Assembly (NCBI RefSeq): GCF_016031625.1
Contig: NZ_JACCHP010000008.1
Location: 124,001-188,000, forward strand
Direction of reading: 5' to 3'
Origin: Bradyrhizobium agreste
Lineage (GTDB): Bacteria > Pseudomonadota > Alphaproteobacteria > Rhizobiales > Xanthobacteraceae
Length of the DNA: 64,000 nucleotides
In this document: piece by piece, positions 45,816 to 55,986 of the stretch
Layout of the letters: each line of letters begins with the position of its first letter
Position numbering within the stretch: the stretch's first letter is position 1
Made by a program: the position numbers and the translations under genes
The notes under the pieces: model-generated
Database searches by the model: none
What the model saw: only the letters and a program-made list of their open reading frames with translations
Told to the model about the DNA's origin: nothing

Positions 45816-47250
45816 TTATTGCGGGTAGACGCCGGGCTTCGCGGCCCAGACCTTGTAGACGGCCTTCTGGTTCTCGATGCCGACCTTCTCGGTGATCGCG
45901 TCGAATTGTTGCGCCATGCGGTCGAGAATGGCCTTGGGATCTTCGCCGGCCCACAGGCTCGAGATCGCCTTGGTCATCGCCTCGTCGTACTTGTCCTGTT
46001 GCAGTAGCGAAAGATCGAGCAGGCCCTTCTCGCCCGACGTCTTGATCGTGTCGAGATAGGCTGGAGCATCGGGCCAGAGCGCACGGTATTTCTCGCTCGC
46101 GTAATGGGAGAGGCGGAAGGGATCCCGCAACGTATACGGAAGCTGGACGCGCTCGAGGCTGATCTTCTTGCTGTTCAGCCACTGGATGAAGAGATACGCG
46201 GCCTCCTTGTTCTTGCTGGTGGCCGAGACCGACAGGTCGAAGCCGACGCCGAGCTCGGGACAGCCGAGAGGCGTGAGCGCGTAGCCGACCTTGCTGGCGA
46301 CCTGCGATTTCGGCACCCACTTCAAAGCTTGCTCGCCCGAGCCATAGCCCGCGGCCCAGCGGCCGTAGGGCGGCCAGGAGATCGTCATGGCGGTCGTGCC
46401 CTGAAGGAACGCAGCGAGATTGTCGACGAAATTCCACTGCTCGACGCCGGGGGGCATGAACTTGTTTTCCGCCAGCATCTGCTTGAACACCTTGAGACCG
46501 ACCTCGCCATTCACCGCGGCCTTCATAGTGTCGGCATTGAAGAACTTGCCGCCTTCCATGCGGAAGCGCTCCTGGAACATGTATTGCGGATAGGGCGCGG
46601 TACGGAAGACCAGCGCCGTAAACCTTGGGCGCCATCTTGTCGGTGATGAACTGGCCGATCTCGTCGAACTGCTTCCAGTCCTTTGGCGGCGCCAGCTCGT
46701 AGCCGAACTTGGTTTTGAACTCCTCCTTCATCTTCGGATCCTCGAAGATGTCCTTCCGGTAGTAGAGCAGCATCACGTCGCCATCGTCCGGGAAGCCGTA
46801 GATCTTCCCGTCATACTGCATCTGGTTGTCGCGGTAGGCGGCCGCGATATCCTGCAGCTCGTCGCGATAGCCGCACTTGTCGACATACTTGTCGAGCGGC
46901 TCGAGCGCGCCCGCGCGTGCAAGATCGGGCATCCAGGATGGGATGACGTTCAGCGCGTCATACGCTCCGGCGCCCGATTTGAAATCCTGCATGATCTTGG
47001 TGAACATCTGGTCGGTCGGCACTTCGACCACCTTCACCTTGATGCCGGTGAGCTTCTCCCATTGCGGACCCGAATAGTTCAGTGGGTCGAGCGACTGGAG
47101 ACCGGCCTCCCAAACGATGCTGATAGTCGTGCCCGCGTACTTCTTCGCGGCTTCCACCGCAGTGTCGGCCGCATCCTTGTCGGCAGCCTGCGCTAAGCCG
47201 GCAGCGAGCACTAGGACAGCGACCGCGCCGAGAAACGTCCTGAACTTCAT
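45816..47250 (-). pseudogene. Sugar ABC transporter substrate-binding protein, frameshifted
   Basis: Extracellular binding protein of family 1. The N-terminal frame from ATG 47250 has a signal peptide (FLGAVAVLVLAAGLAQA) and a normal first domain up to FITDKMAPKVYGAG. Near 46615 the frame shifts, and the rest continues correctly in a second frame (PYPQYMFQERFRMEGGKFF to the end WAAKPGVYPQ). Apart from this one shift the protein, about 475 residues, is complete. That suggests either a very recent mutation or a sequence error. As written, no full binding protein is made and import should fail. Confidence 0.82.
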
Positions 47251-47730
47251 CCCTTCCTCCTCCTCTTGGGCGTCCGGAGTCCGGGAGAACCGGCTTCGGA
47301 GCGCTTCTCACGTGATCCCTGCCTGGTTGGCCAGCCGCCGGCGTGAACGGACGCTGTCGGCGGCGACCTGACCGAAAGAAATAAATTCATCTATGTCGAG
47401 GATTTACAGCGCAGGCGCATCGCGGGTCCGGGCTTATCACCCGCAACCTGAATGGACGCCATTTGGCGTTGTAGAAGCACGCATCCTCCCCAAAACGCTC
47501 GAGAGCGTTGACTTTGGGGCTAGTCTGCGTCGAGGCGGAACCGGCCGACAAATGAGAACTTTGCAAGCATCGATGAACCGCAGTCACCTATCTGCTTGAG
47601 GTCTCTCGGAAGCAAAGCGAGCCGATCATGCAGTTGCTAGATCGGGCAGGAGAACAGGCTCACAGGACTGTCCAGACGCAATGCTCGCGCAAGCTCGCGC
47701 CGGTGCACTCGTGGTGGAACAGGCCGCGCT
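47251..47730. other. Promoter region of the ABC operon, no gene
   Basis: Contains a 16-base inverted repeat (47494-47509) and otherwise only weak overlapping frames. GGAGGAGGAAGGG just before 47250 is the ribosome site of the binding-protein gene. Confidence 0.45.
47494..47509. promoter_or_regulatory. Candidate operator upstream of the sugar ABC operon
   Basis: AACGCTC-GA-GAGCGTT, perfect 7-base arms, about 240 bases before the binding-protein start. LacI-family operators often have such a form, but no LacI gene is in the window. Confidence 0.35.
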
Positions 47731-48543
47731 TCAGGACAGTGGTCGCGGGCGCGGCGCCATTTCCGAATCGAGGATCAGTCGACCATCGAGTCGGCCATCC
47801 AGCCGCTTCACGTATTCTGAAGCTTCCTCCATGTGCGCTTTCATGAGCGCGCGCACGCGCTCGCTGTCGCGCGCGCGGGCGGCCTTGGCGATCTCCGTGT
47901 GAATCTTGACGTTGGCGCATCCGAATCGCGTGTGCTCTTCAGGAGGCGTCTGGGTGCTGAAGACAACCAGCCGACGAAGCATCTCGTTGATGAGCTCGCA
48001 TGCGAAGCGCAGAAAGGGATTGGGGTTTGCTGCAGCCAGGATGTCGTGAAAGTCGAGATCCGCCTGGCGTTGACGAACCAGAAGAGACGGCTCCTGCGAG
48101 GTGGGCTGGCACGTTTCGATGTTGTGCTCCAGCGCATCGAGCTGCTCGTTCGACAGAAACGGCACCGAGCCGGCAGCCAATTCGGGCTCCAGCAGCCGCC
48201 GCGCCGCATAGATGTCCTCCATGCTGACTTCTTTGAAGAACAGGTAGTTCTGCAACAGCTGAAAGGTGCGCTCGAGCGGGACCTCCATGATCGTTGCCCC
48301 GCCAGTCGGCCCGGTGCTGATGGTGATCAGTCCCTGCACCTCGAGCGACTTAAGCGCCTCGCGGATCGTGCTCTTGCTGACCGAAAACAGCCGCTGAAGC
48401 TCCTTCTCCATGGGAAGCTTGTCGCCCGGACGAAGGTTCTTCTGCGTGATCAGCTGCTTGATCTCTTCGGTAACGAGATCCGCCCGCTTTTGAATTTTCA
48501 GCCGCCCCCCAGGCCGCGGCAATTTTTCCAATTCGACCGTCAT
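47731..48543 (-). CDS. GntR-family (FadR/FCD) transcriptional regulator
   Basis: About 270 residues from ATG 48543. The winged helix is at about 12-85 (LRPGDKLPMEKELQRLFSVS, STIREALKSLEVQGLI). The FCD domain follows with metal/ligand residues in DLDFHDILAAANPN and KIHTEIAKAARARD. It faces the DapA-family gene across 175 bases that hold a perfect palindrome (48673-48686), so it probably represses the rightward operon until its substrate appears. A longer start at 48576 is possible. Confidence 0.9.
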   Translation of the reverse strand: MTVELEKLPRPGGRLKIQKRADLVTEEIKQLITQKNLRPGDKLPMEKELQRLFSVSKSTIREALKSLEVQGLITISTGPTGGATIMEVPLERTFQLLQNYLFFKEVSMEDIYAARRLLEPELAAGSVPFLSNEQLDALEHNIETCQPTSQEPSLLVRQRQADLDFHDILAAANPNPFLRFACELINEMLRRLVVFSTQTPPEEHTRFGCANVKIHTEIAKAARARDSERVRALMKAHMEEASEYVKRLDGRLDGRLILDSEMAPRPRPLS

Positions 48544-48672
48544 TCCGAATTCTCCAAAGCTACCAATGAGTTCCAAGGCCGATTCCGCCGCGAACTGGGC
48601 ATGGGCCAGAGAAAACCACCCGACTCATTGATTGACACTTCTCCCACAACAGGCATATTCATGCAAATCCGG

Positions 48673-48686
48673 TTTATCATGATAAA
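48673..48686. promoter_or_regulatory. Perfect 14-base palindrome, probable operator of the FadR-type regulator
   Basis: TTTATCATGATAAA lies 33 bases before the DapA-family gene and is flanked by CCGG on the left and ACCGG on the right. Such AT-rich palindromes at a divergent GntR gene are typical operators. Confidence 0.5.
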
Positions 48687-48718
48687 TAGAATAGACCGGT
48701 TCGTTCAAGGGAGCGGAC

Positions 48719-49684
48719 ATGGCGATCGGACGGAACATTCCGAAAATCTGGGCGGCGATTCACACGCCCTTCGATGCATCTGGTGCCATCGGCGAGGCCG
48801 GCGTACGCCGGAACGTCCGCCACTACATCGCAACCGGATTGGCGGGCGTGTTTTGCAACGGGCTGATCGGCGAAGTCTGGTCGCTCACGCTGCAGGAGAG
48901 AAAGCGTGTCATCGAGGTCATTACGGACGAGGCGGGGGGGCGCCTTGGGATTTCCGTGGTGATCTCGGGTCCCTCTGTGGAAGAAACCATCGATCTCGGC
49001 GAGCACGCGCGGCGGCTTGGCGTCAGCCACGCCGTGCTGATGGTCCCAACCGCCGGGCCGCGATCCCCCGCACAGCAGTTCGCGTATCTGCATCACGTCT
49101 GCGTCCGCTTGGAGATGCCGATCGTCATATTCAACGCGCGAACCGCCGCGGGCAGTCCATTGGATCCCGGCGTTTTCACGCAGCTCTGTTCGCTTCCCAA
49201 TCTCAAGCTCCTGAAGACGACAGGCAATGCAGCCGAGAACGCGGCGCTTCGGCAGGCTGCGCGAAACGGCGTGCTGGTGTCGGACCCGCTGGAAGAGAAC
49301 TTCTTCGCCAACATGCAGGCCGAGGGTCAGTCGATCCTCTATGCCGACCCCGAGCCTTACCTCTATCAACGCGGCGAGTTTCGCCCGATCGCGGAATACG
49401 TGGCTCTGTTGGCGGCTGGACGGACGGAAGAAGCAGCACGCATCTGTGCTTCACTCGCGCCACAGCGGATCATCTTCAACAAGTGGATCATGGACCCGCT
49501 GAAGCGCGGTCACATGCCGAACGCGGCGGTCAAGCATTGGTGCGATCTGATCGGCCTTGCCGGCGGCGCCGTGCGCTCGCCGGTCACGCCGCTGTCCGCT
49601 GCTGAAAGACGAGAGCTGGAATCCGATCTCACTGCATGTGGTGCGCCCGGCCTGCTGTCTGCTGCCGAACGAATTTCGTCGTGA
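48719..49684 (+). CDS. Dihydrodipicolinate synthase/N-acetylneuraminate lyase family protein
   Basis: TIM-barrel aldolase of the DapA family, 321 residues. The Schiff-base lysine is present as K166 in LKLLKTTGN. The usual catalytic tyrosine is replaced by F138 in IVIFNAR. The usual GTTGE loop is GLIGE. So it is not a lysine-pathway DapA and probably does a retro-aldol or decarboxylative reaction on another oxo-acid. It leads an operon with a BMP-type importer and a semialdehyde dehydrogenase, so it likely cleaves the imported compound or a product of it. Reaction not identifiable from sequence. Confidence 0.88.
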   Translation: MAIGRNIPKIWAAIHTPFDASGAIGEAGVRRNVRHYIATGLAGVFCNGLIGEVWSLTLQERKRVIEVITDEAGGRLGISVVISGPSVEETIDLGEHARRLGVSHAVLMVPTAGPRSPAQQFAYLHHVCVRLEMPIVIFNARTAAGSPLDPGVFTQLCSLPNLKLLKTTGNAAENAALRQAARNGVLVSDPLEENFFANMQAEGQSILYADPEPYLYQRGEFRPIAEYVALLAAGRTEEAARICASLAPQRIIFNKWIMDPLKRGHMPNAAVKHWCDLIGLAGGAVRSPVTPLSAAERRELESDLTACGAPGLLSAAERISS

Positions 49685-49716
49685 CTTGCTGATTGCAATC
49701 TTCAACGGAGGGGAAC

Positions 49717-50829
49717 ATGACATTGAAGCCTGTTAACCGTCGCTCGGTGCTCCAGATGCTGGCCGCTGCCGGATCCGCACCATTCGTTCTCAAGAGTACC
49801 GTTGCCCGTGCGGAGACGCCGCTCACCGTCGGAGTTCTCTACTCCGGCTCCAAGCAGGATTACGGCTTCAACCAGTCCCACGCGCAGGCCGCCGCGGCGC
49901 TCAAGAAACAAGCCGGCATCAAGGTAATCGAGGAGGAGCGCGTTCCGGAAACGATCGCGGCCCAGCGCAGCATGGAAGGAATGATCCGTCAGGATGGCGC
50001 TCAACTCATCCTGGCGACGTCCTTTGGCTATTTCAAGCCACACGTTCTGGAGATGGCGGCCAAGTATCCGGATGTCACCTTCGCTCACACCGGCGGCATG
50101 TGGACGGCGGGCATGCCCGAGAACATCGGGACGTTCTACGCCTACATCTTCGAGGCGCAGTACATTTCGGGAATCATCGCTGGCCACATGACGAAGAGCA
50201 AGAAGCTCGGCCTTGTCGCTGCAAAGCCGACGCCCAATCTTCTGCGCAGCATCAACGCGTTTGCAATCGGCGCGCGATCAGTCGATCCGGCGATTCAGGT
50301 GCAGGTCATCTTCACGGGCGACTGGGTTCTTCCAGTCCGTGAAGCGGAGGCGACGAACACGCTGGTCGACCAGGGGGCCGACGTCATTGCCGCCCAGGTC
50401 GACAGCCCGAAAGTCGTGGTCGAGACGGCGGAGAAGCGCGGCGTCATGTCATGCGGCTACCATTCGAGTCAGGCCGATGTGGCTCCCAACGGCTATCTCA
50501 CCGGAGCCGAGTGGAACTGGATCACGCCCTATCTTGTCTATGCCGGCAGCGTGCGTGGCGGCAAGAAGCCGGAGCACTATCTCCGTGCAGGGCTTGGTGA
50601 CCATTTCGTAAAGAACAGTCCTTTTGGAAAACTCGTTACGCCTGAGGCGCGCGCAGCGGCCGAGACGGCACGGGCAGACCTCATGGGCGGCACGCGCGTG
50701 ATCTACAGCGGCCCGCTCAAGGACAATAAGGGCAACGTCGTCATCCCTGCTGGCGTCATGCAGAGCAGCAACGACCGTGCGCTCGATGGCATCAATTATC
50801 TCGTCGAAGGCATCATCGGCCAAGTCTAG
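49717..50829 (+). CDS. BMP-family ABC transporter substrate-binding protein
   Basis: 370 residues. A twin-arginine-like signal (NRRSVLQMLAAAGSA, ending at VARA) is followed by the basic membrane protein/PnrA domain (VLYSGSKQDYGFNQSHAQAA, KYPDVTFAHTGG, YISGIIAGHMTKSKKLG). Characterised BMP proteins bind nucleosides or purines. It delivers to the two permeases and the double ATPase encoded next. Confidence 0.9.
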   Translation: MTLKPVNRRSVLQMLAAAGSAPFVLKSTVARAETPLTVGVLYSGSKQDYGFNQSHAQAAAALKKQAGIKVIEEERVPETIAAQRSMEGMIRQDGAQLILATSFGYFKPHVLEMAAKYPDVTFAHTGGMWTAGMPENIGTFYAYIFEAQYISGIIAGHMTKSKKLGLVAAKPTPNLLRSINAFAIGARSVDPAIQVQVIFTGDWVLPVREAEATNTLVDQGADVIAAQVDSPKVVVETAEKRGVMSCGYHSSQADVAPNGYLTGAEWNWITPYLVYAGSVRGGKKPEHYLRAGLGDHFVKNSPFGKLVTPEARAAAETARADLMGGTRVIYSGPLKDNKGNVVIPAGVMQSSNDRALDGINYLVEGIIGQV

Positions 50830-50838
50830 GAGGCGCTC

Positions 50839-51915
50839 TTGTCTTCGATCTCCGGAATCGAACCCGTGCCTCCGAAGCCGCTGGTAACCGCAGCTCGACT
50901 GAGTGTGGCCTTGCCTGTCCTGGCGGTGCTGCTCGCCTCCGCCATCTTTGCGGCGTTCGTGGCCTTGTACGGACAGAACCCCGCCACGGTGTTCGGTCTG
51001 ATCGTCCAGGGCGGCTTCGGTAGCAGCTTCGCCTGGCAGGATACCTTGTCGCGCGCCGCTCCTTTGGTCCTCGTGGGCCTCGCCGTTGCGATCCCCGCGC
51101 AAGCGGGACTGGTGATTATCGGTGGCGAGGGGGCCTTGGTGCTCGGCGGGCTCGCGGGTGCCGTTGCGACGTTGCCGTTCGCGGGAACGCACGCGCTTCC
51201 CATGCAATTCCTCATGTTGGTGGCCGGCGCCTTGATCGGAGGGCTCTGGTTCGGTCTGGCGGGTGTGCTCCGCCAATATCGCGGCGTCAACGAAACGATC
51301 TCGAGCCTGCTGCTGTCCTACATCGGTATCGCCGTCTTCCATCACCTGACCGAAGGCATGTTGCGCGATCCGGCAAGTTTCGACAAGCCGTCGACCCACC
51401 CTATCGATCCCTCCTACATGCTGCCGACGCTGCCAGGTGTGAGCGTTCACGCCGGCCTTGCCGTCAGTCTATTGCTGGCGATCGCCGTACATGTCGTGCT
51501 CCGCTACACCCGCTGGGGGTTTGCGCTGCGAGTGGTTGGCGGAAGTGCCCGGGTCGCGAGGATGATCGGTCTTGCCGTGAATCGCTGGATCATCGGCGCC
51601 TCGGTCGTGGCAGGCGGCATGGCGGGCATTGCCGGCGCGATCGAGGTGGCGGCAGTGCAGGGGACGGCCAACTCCTCGCTCATCGTCGGCTATGGCTATA
51701 GCGGAATCCTCGTCGCCTTCCTGGCGCGGCACCAGCCGCTTGCGATTGTCGCCGTCGCACTGTTGATCGGCGGCATGCAGGCGAGCGCCAGTTTGCTGCA
51801 ACGGCGTCTCGGACTTCCGGATGCGACAATGCTGGTGTTTCAGGGCCTGATTTTCGTCTGCGTTCTCGTCGCGGATGCAATTGCGCAACAACTCCGAGAA
51901 ACGACGCGGAGGTAA
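50839..51915 (+). CDS. ABC transporter permease (BMP/branched-chain type)
   Basis: 358 residues with about nine to ten hydrophobic segments. Conserved pieces are GEGALVLGGLAGA and the cytoplasmic loop ALRVVGGSARVARMIGLAVNR. It is of the YufP-type permeases paired with BMP binding proteins. The start is TTG 50839 after GGAGGCGC. The next permease gene starts 3 bases after its stop. Confidence 0.9.
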   Translation: MSSISGIEPVPPKPLVTAARLSVALPVLAVLLASAIFAAFVALYGQNPATVFGLIVQGGFGSSFAWQDTLSRAAPLVLVGLAVAIPAQAGLVIIGGEGALVLGGLAGAVATLPFAGTHALPMQFLMLVAGALIGGLWFGLAGVLRQYRGVNETISSLLLSYIGIAVFHHLTEGMLRDPASFDKPSTHPIDPSYMLPTLPGVSVHAGLAVSLLLAIAVHVVLRYTRWGFALRVVGGSARVARMIGLAVNRWIIGASVVAGGMAGIAGAIEVAAVQGTANSSLIVGYGYSGILVAFLARHQPLAIVAVALLIGGMQASASLLQRRLGLPDATMLVFQGLIFVCVLVADAIAQQLRETTRR

Positions 51916-51918
51916 GAC

Positions 51919-52845
51919 ATGGACGCTGCATCAATCGGCTGGCTTGCGCTGCCGCTCGCGATCCTGGGTGGCGCCATCCGGGTGTCGACACCCTTCATTT
52001 TCGTCAGCATCGGCGAGCTGATTACCGAGAAATCGGGCCGTATCAATCTAGGGCTCGAAGGCACGCTGATGCTCGGTGCCATGGCGGGATACGGGATCTC
52101 CTACCTCTCCGGCTCGCCCTGGCTCGGCGTGCTTTCCGCGGGACTCGCCGGCATGGCCTTCGGGCTTCTGCATGGCCTGCTGTGCAGTGTGAAGCGCGTC
52201 AATGACACCGCGATCGGCATCAGCTTGATCGTGCTGGGTACGGGCCTCGCGTTCTTCCTGGGCAAACCCTTGATCGAGCCCAAGGCGCCGCCGCTTCCCT
52301 CGATCGCACTCGGATTCTGGTCGAGCGTACCGCAGGTGCGAGCTGCGCTGGACGTTAACGCACTGTTCTTCGTCGGGATTGCATTGGCTTTTGCGGTCTA
52401 CGTCTTCCTGAACAGGACGGGCTGGGGGTTGATGCTGCGCACGGTGGGAGATAGCGAGGAGGCGGCACGGGCGCTTGGCTTTCCCGTATTGCGGGTGCGC
52501 ATCATCGCGACCATGGCGGGCGGCTTTCTCGCCGGCGTCGGCGGCAGCTTCCTGTCGCTTTCATATCCGGGGAGCTGGAGCGAAGGCCTGTCGAGTGGCC
52601 AAGGCATCATGGCGGTCGCGCTCGTCATCTTTGCGCGCTGGCGTTCGATCAATGCCCTCGGCGCATCGCTGCTGTTCGGCGGGGCGGGCGCTCTCGGTCC
52701 TGCGCTCCAGGGCATTGGCGTGACCGGCTACTACTACCTTTTCAACGCGGCTCCCTACGTTCTGACCCTTGCAATCATGGTGGCCTCGACGTCGCGGGCT
52801 GCTCCGTTCGCCGATGCGCCGGGCGAGCTCAAGCTCCACCGGTGA
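51919..52845 (+). CDS. ABC transporter permease (BMP/branched-chain type)
   Basis: 308 residues with about eight hydrophobic segments. ITEKSGRINLGLEGTLMLGA and LMLRTVGDSEEAARALGFPV mark the YufQ-type second permease. ATG 51919 follows GGAGGTAAGAC. Forms the channel together with the preceding gene. Confidence 0.9.
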   Translation: MDAASIGWLALPLAILGGAIRVSTPFIFVSIGELITEKSGRINLGLEGTLMLGAMAGYGISYLSGSPWLGVLSAGLAGMAFGLLHGLLCSVKRVNDTAIGISLIVLGTGLAFFLGKPLIEPKAPPLPSIALGFWSSVPQVRAALDVNALFFVGIALAFAVYVFLNRTGWGLMLRTVGDSEEAARALGFPVLRVRIIATMAGGFLAGVGGSFLSLSYPGSWSEGLSSGQGIMAVALVIFARWRSINALGASLLFGGAGALGPALQGIGVTGYYYLFNAAPYVLTLAIMVASTSRAAPFADAPGELKLHR

Positions 52846-52885
52846 GAAGCGCCGTGACGAGAATTCATCCTCGGAGGAAAGTCCG

Positions 52886-54400
52886 ATGAGCGTTCCGCAA
52901 GTCGAGCTCAAGAACATGACGAAGCGTTTCGGGGCGAACCTCGCACTGAACAACGTATCGCTGCCGATCCGCTCGGGCACCGTCCACGCGCTGCTCGGGG
53001 AGAACGGTGCCGGCAAGAGCACGTTGGTCAAATGCCTCGTGGGCTTTTATCATCCGGACGAGGGGCACATCCAGGTCGATGGGCGCGAGCACCGGCTGAA
53101 CTCGCCGAAGGATGCCGATGCGCTCGGCATCGGCATGGTGTATCAGCATTTTACTCTCGTGCCGTCGATGACGGTGGCGCAGAATCTCGTCGTCAGCAGT
53201 GCGACATTGCCGGCCTATATCAATTGGCAAAGCGAGCTGAAGCGGCTGGCCAGAGTCACCAGGAAGCTTCCGTTTCACGTGCCACTCGACGTGCGCGTCT
53301 CGCAGCTCTCTGCGGGCGAGAAGCAGAAGGCCGAAATCGTCAAGCAGCTCTATCTCGGGCGCAAGCTCCTCATCTTGGACGAACCGACGTCGGTGCTCAC
53401 GCCGGCAGAAGCCGACGAAGTGCTCGGCCATGTTCGCAGCCTGACACGGACGGGCGCGCTCAGCGCGATCCTGATCAGCCACAAGTTTCGTGAAGTGCGC
53501 CGATTTGCCGACGACGTGACGGTGTTGCGCAGAGGTGCGTCGGTGCGAACTGGGGCCGTTGCTGATTTGACGGACGATGCTCTGGCGGAAGCTATGATCG
53601 GAGAGCCCGTCAGCAAGATGGTGCAGCATGCGCCGAAATTACCTCCAAAGCCCAACGTTGTCCTTTCCATCAGGGACCTCTGCGCGAACGGGGACAATGG
53701 TCTTCCGGCTGTGAAGGATCTCTCGCTCGAGGTGCGAGCAGGCGAGATCGTCGGGATTGCCGGGGTATCCGGAAATGGACAGTTGGAGTTGGTCGAGGCC
53801 ATGATGGGGCAGCGCGATCGCAACGGTACGATTGCCGTATCCGGCTCGTCCTTCAACGGTACACGAAAGGAAATCGCCCGCCTCGGCGTCTATGGCTTGC
53901 CGCAAGAGCCCCTCAAGAACGCCTGCATCGATCGCATGTCGCTGGCCGAGAATCTCGCCCTGCGCAATTTCGATCGGGTGCCGCTCTGCCGTGGTATCGC
54001 AATGAACTACCGGGCACTCGCAGAGCAGGCCGAGAGGTTGGTCGCACAATTTCGTGTAAAAGCTCCTGGCCTGAATGCAAGCATGAGCGCGCTGTCCGGT
54101 GGCAATGTTCAACGCGCTGTGCTGGCCCGAGAGCTCACGCAGGACGTTCGGTTGCTGGTCGCGTCGAATCCGACGTTCGGTCTCGATTTCGTCGCGTGCG
54201 AAGAAACGTACCGTCGGATCCTCGAGGCCCGGAACGGCGGAGCCGCAGTGCTGCTCATCTCGGAGGATCTCGACGAGTTGCTTGGCTTGGTCGACAGGCT
54301 CCTCGTCATGAGCGGGGGTCGCATCGTCCATGAAGTGTCAGCCGAGGGCGCCGACAAGCGCGTGATCGGCAAATACATGGCGGGAATGAAAGCGGCCTGA
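52886..54400 (+). CDS. ABC transporter ATP-binding protein, two fused ATPase domains
   Basis: 504 residues. The first domain is complete, with LLGENGAGKST near 38, LSAGEKQKAEI and LLILDEPTSVLTPAE. The second domain has a degenerate Walker A (GVSGNGQLEL), signature LSGGNVQRAVLARE and a Walker B in which the usual DEP is SNP (LLVASNPTFGLDF). This asymmetry is normal for nucleoside-type double ATPases. ATG 52886 follows GGAGGAAAGTCCG. Shares the operon with the BMP system. Confidence 0.92.
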   Translation: MSVPQVELKNMTKRFGANLALNNVSLPIRSGTVHALLGENGAGKSTLVKCLVGFYHPDEGHIQVDGREHRLNSPKDADALGIGMVYQHFTLVPSMTVAQNLVVSSATLPAYINWQSELKRLARVTRKLPFHVPLDVRVSQLSAGEKQKAEIVKQLYLGRKLLILDEPTSVLTPAEADEVLGHVRSLTRTGALSAILISHKFREVRRFADDVTVLRRGASVRTGAVADLTDDALAEAMIGEPVSKMVQHAPKLPPKPNVVLSIRDLCANGDNGLPAVKDLSLEVRAGEIVGIAGVSGNGQLELVEAMMGQRDRNGTIAVSGSSFNGTRKEIARLGVYGLPQEPLKNACIDRMSLAENLALRNFDRVPLCRGIAMNYRALAEQAERLVAQFRVKAPGLNASMSALSGGNVQRAVLARELTQDVRLLVASNPTFGLDFVACEETYRRILEARNGGAAVLLISEDLDELLGLVDRLLVMSGGRIVHEVSAEGADKRVIGKYMAGMKAA

Positions 54401-54443
54401 TTTGAGGGCGCGGGTCTGATCAGAAACAAGAGGGGAGACGTTC

Positions 54444-55943
54444 GTGGTCACGCAGATCAATCATTTCATCGATGGCAAGCAGGTCTCGGGGGGCACCGAA
54501 CGCAGCTTGCCCGTCTTCAACCCGGCAAAGGGCGAGCAGACGGGCCGTGTTGTGGCCGCCAACGCGGCTGTGGTGGCGGACGCGGTATCCGCCGCGAACA
54601 GGGCGGCACAGGGTTGGGCCGACACGACGCCTTTACGGCGTGCACGCATCCTCAATCGCTTTCTGCGGATCCTCGAGGATCGCGCAGGTCAGCTTGCCGA
54701 CGTGATCGTCTCCGAGCACGGCAAGGTTCACTCCGACGCTCTCGGCGAAGTTCAGCGCGGAATGGAGGTGGTCGAGTTTGCCACAGCCGCTCCGCAGCTC
54801 CTCAAGGGCGAACTCACCGAGAATGTCGGTACCCGCGTCGACAGCTATTCTACGCGCCAGCCGCTCGGTGTCGTCGCCGGCATCACGCCCTTCAATTTCC
54901 CGGTCATGGTTCCGATGTGGATGTTCCCGGTCGCTCTCGCCTGCGGAAATGCGTTCATTCTGAAGCCATCTGAGCGCGACCCATCGGCGTCGCTGATCAT
55001 GGCGGAGTGGCTCAAGGAAGCCGGTCTGCCGGACGGTGTGTTCAACGTGGTGCAAGGCGACAAGGAAGCGGTCGATGCGCTGCTGCATCACCCGGATATT
55101 TCGGCGATCAGCTTCGTGGGCTCCACACCGATCGCGCAGTACATCTATTCGACGGCCGCGAACACCGGGAAGCGCTGCCAGGCGCTCGGTGGCGCCAAGA
55201 ACCACATGATCGTGATGCCCGATGCCGACATGGATCAGGCGGTCGATGCGTTGATGGGGGCCGCCTACGGTTCCGCCGGCGAACGCTGCATGGCGATCTC
55301 GGTTGCCGTGCCGGTCGGCGAGGGGACCGCGGACAGGCTGATATCCGCGCTCGAACCCAAGGTTCGAGGCCTGAAGGTCGGACCGGGTACCGACCGCGAA
55401 GCGGAGATGGGTCCCCTCGTCACGAAGCAGCACCTGGAGAAGGTAAGGAGCTATATCGATGCCGGTGTCGCCGAGGGTGCAAAGTTGCTGGTCGACGGAC
55501 GCAGGTTCAGGATGCAGGGCTATGAAAATGGCTTCTTCGTGGGCGGAAGCCTGTTCGACCATGTCAAACCGAACATGAAGATCTACAAGGAAGAGATCTT
55601 CGGACCGGTGCTGTCAGTCGTTCGATCGCCGGACTACGCGACGGCCGCGCGCATGATCAATGAACACGAATTTGGCAATGGTACCGCCATCTTCACGCGT
55701 GATGGCGATGCCGCGCGTGAATTCGCCCATCAGATCAAGGTAGGGATGGTCGGCATCAACGTTCCGATTCCGGTGCCGATGGCCTTTCACTCCTTTGGTG
55801 GATGGAAAGCATCGATCTTCGGCGACCACCACATGCACGGCCTTGAAGGCGTCCGCTTTAATACGCGAATGAAGACGGTCACCAGCCGCTGGCCCACCGG
55901 AATACGAGCTGGTGCGGAATTCGTCATGCCGACAATGTCGTAG
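54444..55943 (+). CDS. mmsA: CoA-acylating methylmalonate-semialdehyde dehydrogenase
   Basis: 499 residues of the aldehyde dehydrogenase superfamily, MmsA/IolA type. The catalytic cysteine is C282 in GERCMAIS, with [19 protein letters not shown] and [14 protein letters not shown] as family signatures. These enzymes turn malonate or methylmalonate semialdehyde into acetyl- or propionyl-CoA. As the last gene of the operon it probably finishes degradation of the BMP-imported compound through a three-carbon semialdehyde. Pyrimidines, beta-alanine derivatives or inositol-like compounds are options. GTG start after GAGGGGAGACGTTC. A strong terminator follows. Confidence 0.93.
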   Translation: MVTQINHFIDGKQVSGGTERSLPVFNPAKGEQTGRVVAANAAVVADAVSAANRAAQGWADTTPLRRARILNRFLRILEDRAGQLADVIVSEHGKVHSDALGEVQRGMEVVEFATAAPQLLKGELTENVGTRVDSYSTRQPLGVVAGITPFNFPVMVPMWMFPVALACGNAFILKPSERDPSASLIMAEWLKEAGLPDGVFNVVQGDKEAVDALLHHPDISAISFVGSTPIAQYIYSTAANTGKRCQALGGAKNHMIVMPDADMDQAVDALMGAAYGSAGERCMAISVAVPVGEGTADRLISALEPKVRGLKVGPGTDREAEMGPLVTKQHLEKVRSYIDAGVAEGAKLLVDGRRFRMQGYENGFFVGGSLFDHVKPNMKIYKEEIFGPVLSVVRSPDYATAARMINEHEFGNGTAIFTRDGDAAREFAHQIKVGMVGINVPIPVPMAFHSFGGWKASIFGDHHMHGLEGVRFNTRMKTVTSRWPTGIRAGAEFVMPTMS

Positions 55944-55986
55944 CACAACTGCGACCAAGTCTCTGCATACCGGTTCCTCCCTGACT

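Noticed and set aside
47833..49605. 590-codon forward frame over the FadR regulator and DapA-family gene
   Set aside because: Out of frame with both real genes and without motifs. A chance long frame in GC-rich DNA.
54633..55562. 309-codon reverse frame inside mmsA
   Set aside because: Antisense shadow of a clear aldehyde dehydrogenase.
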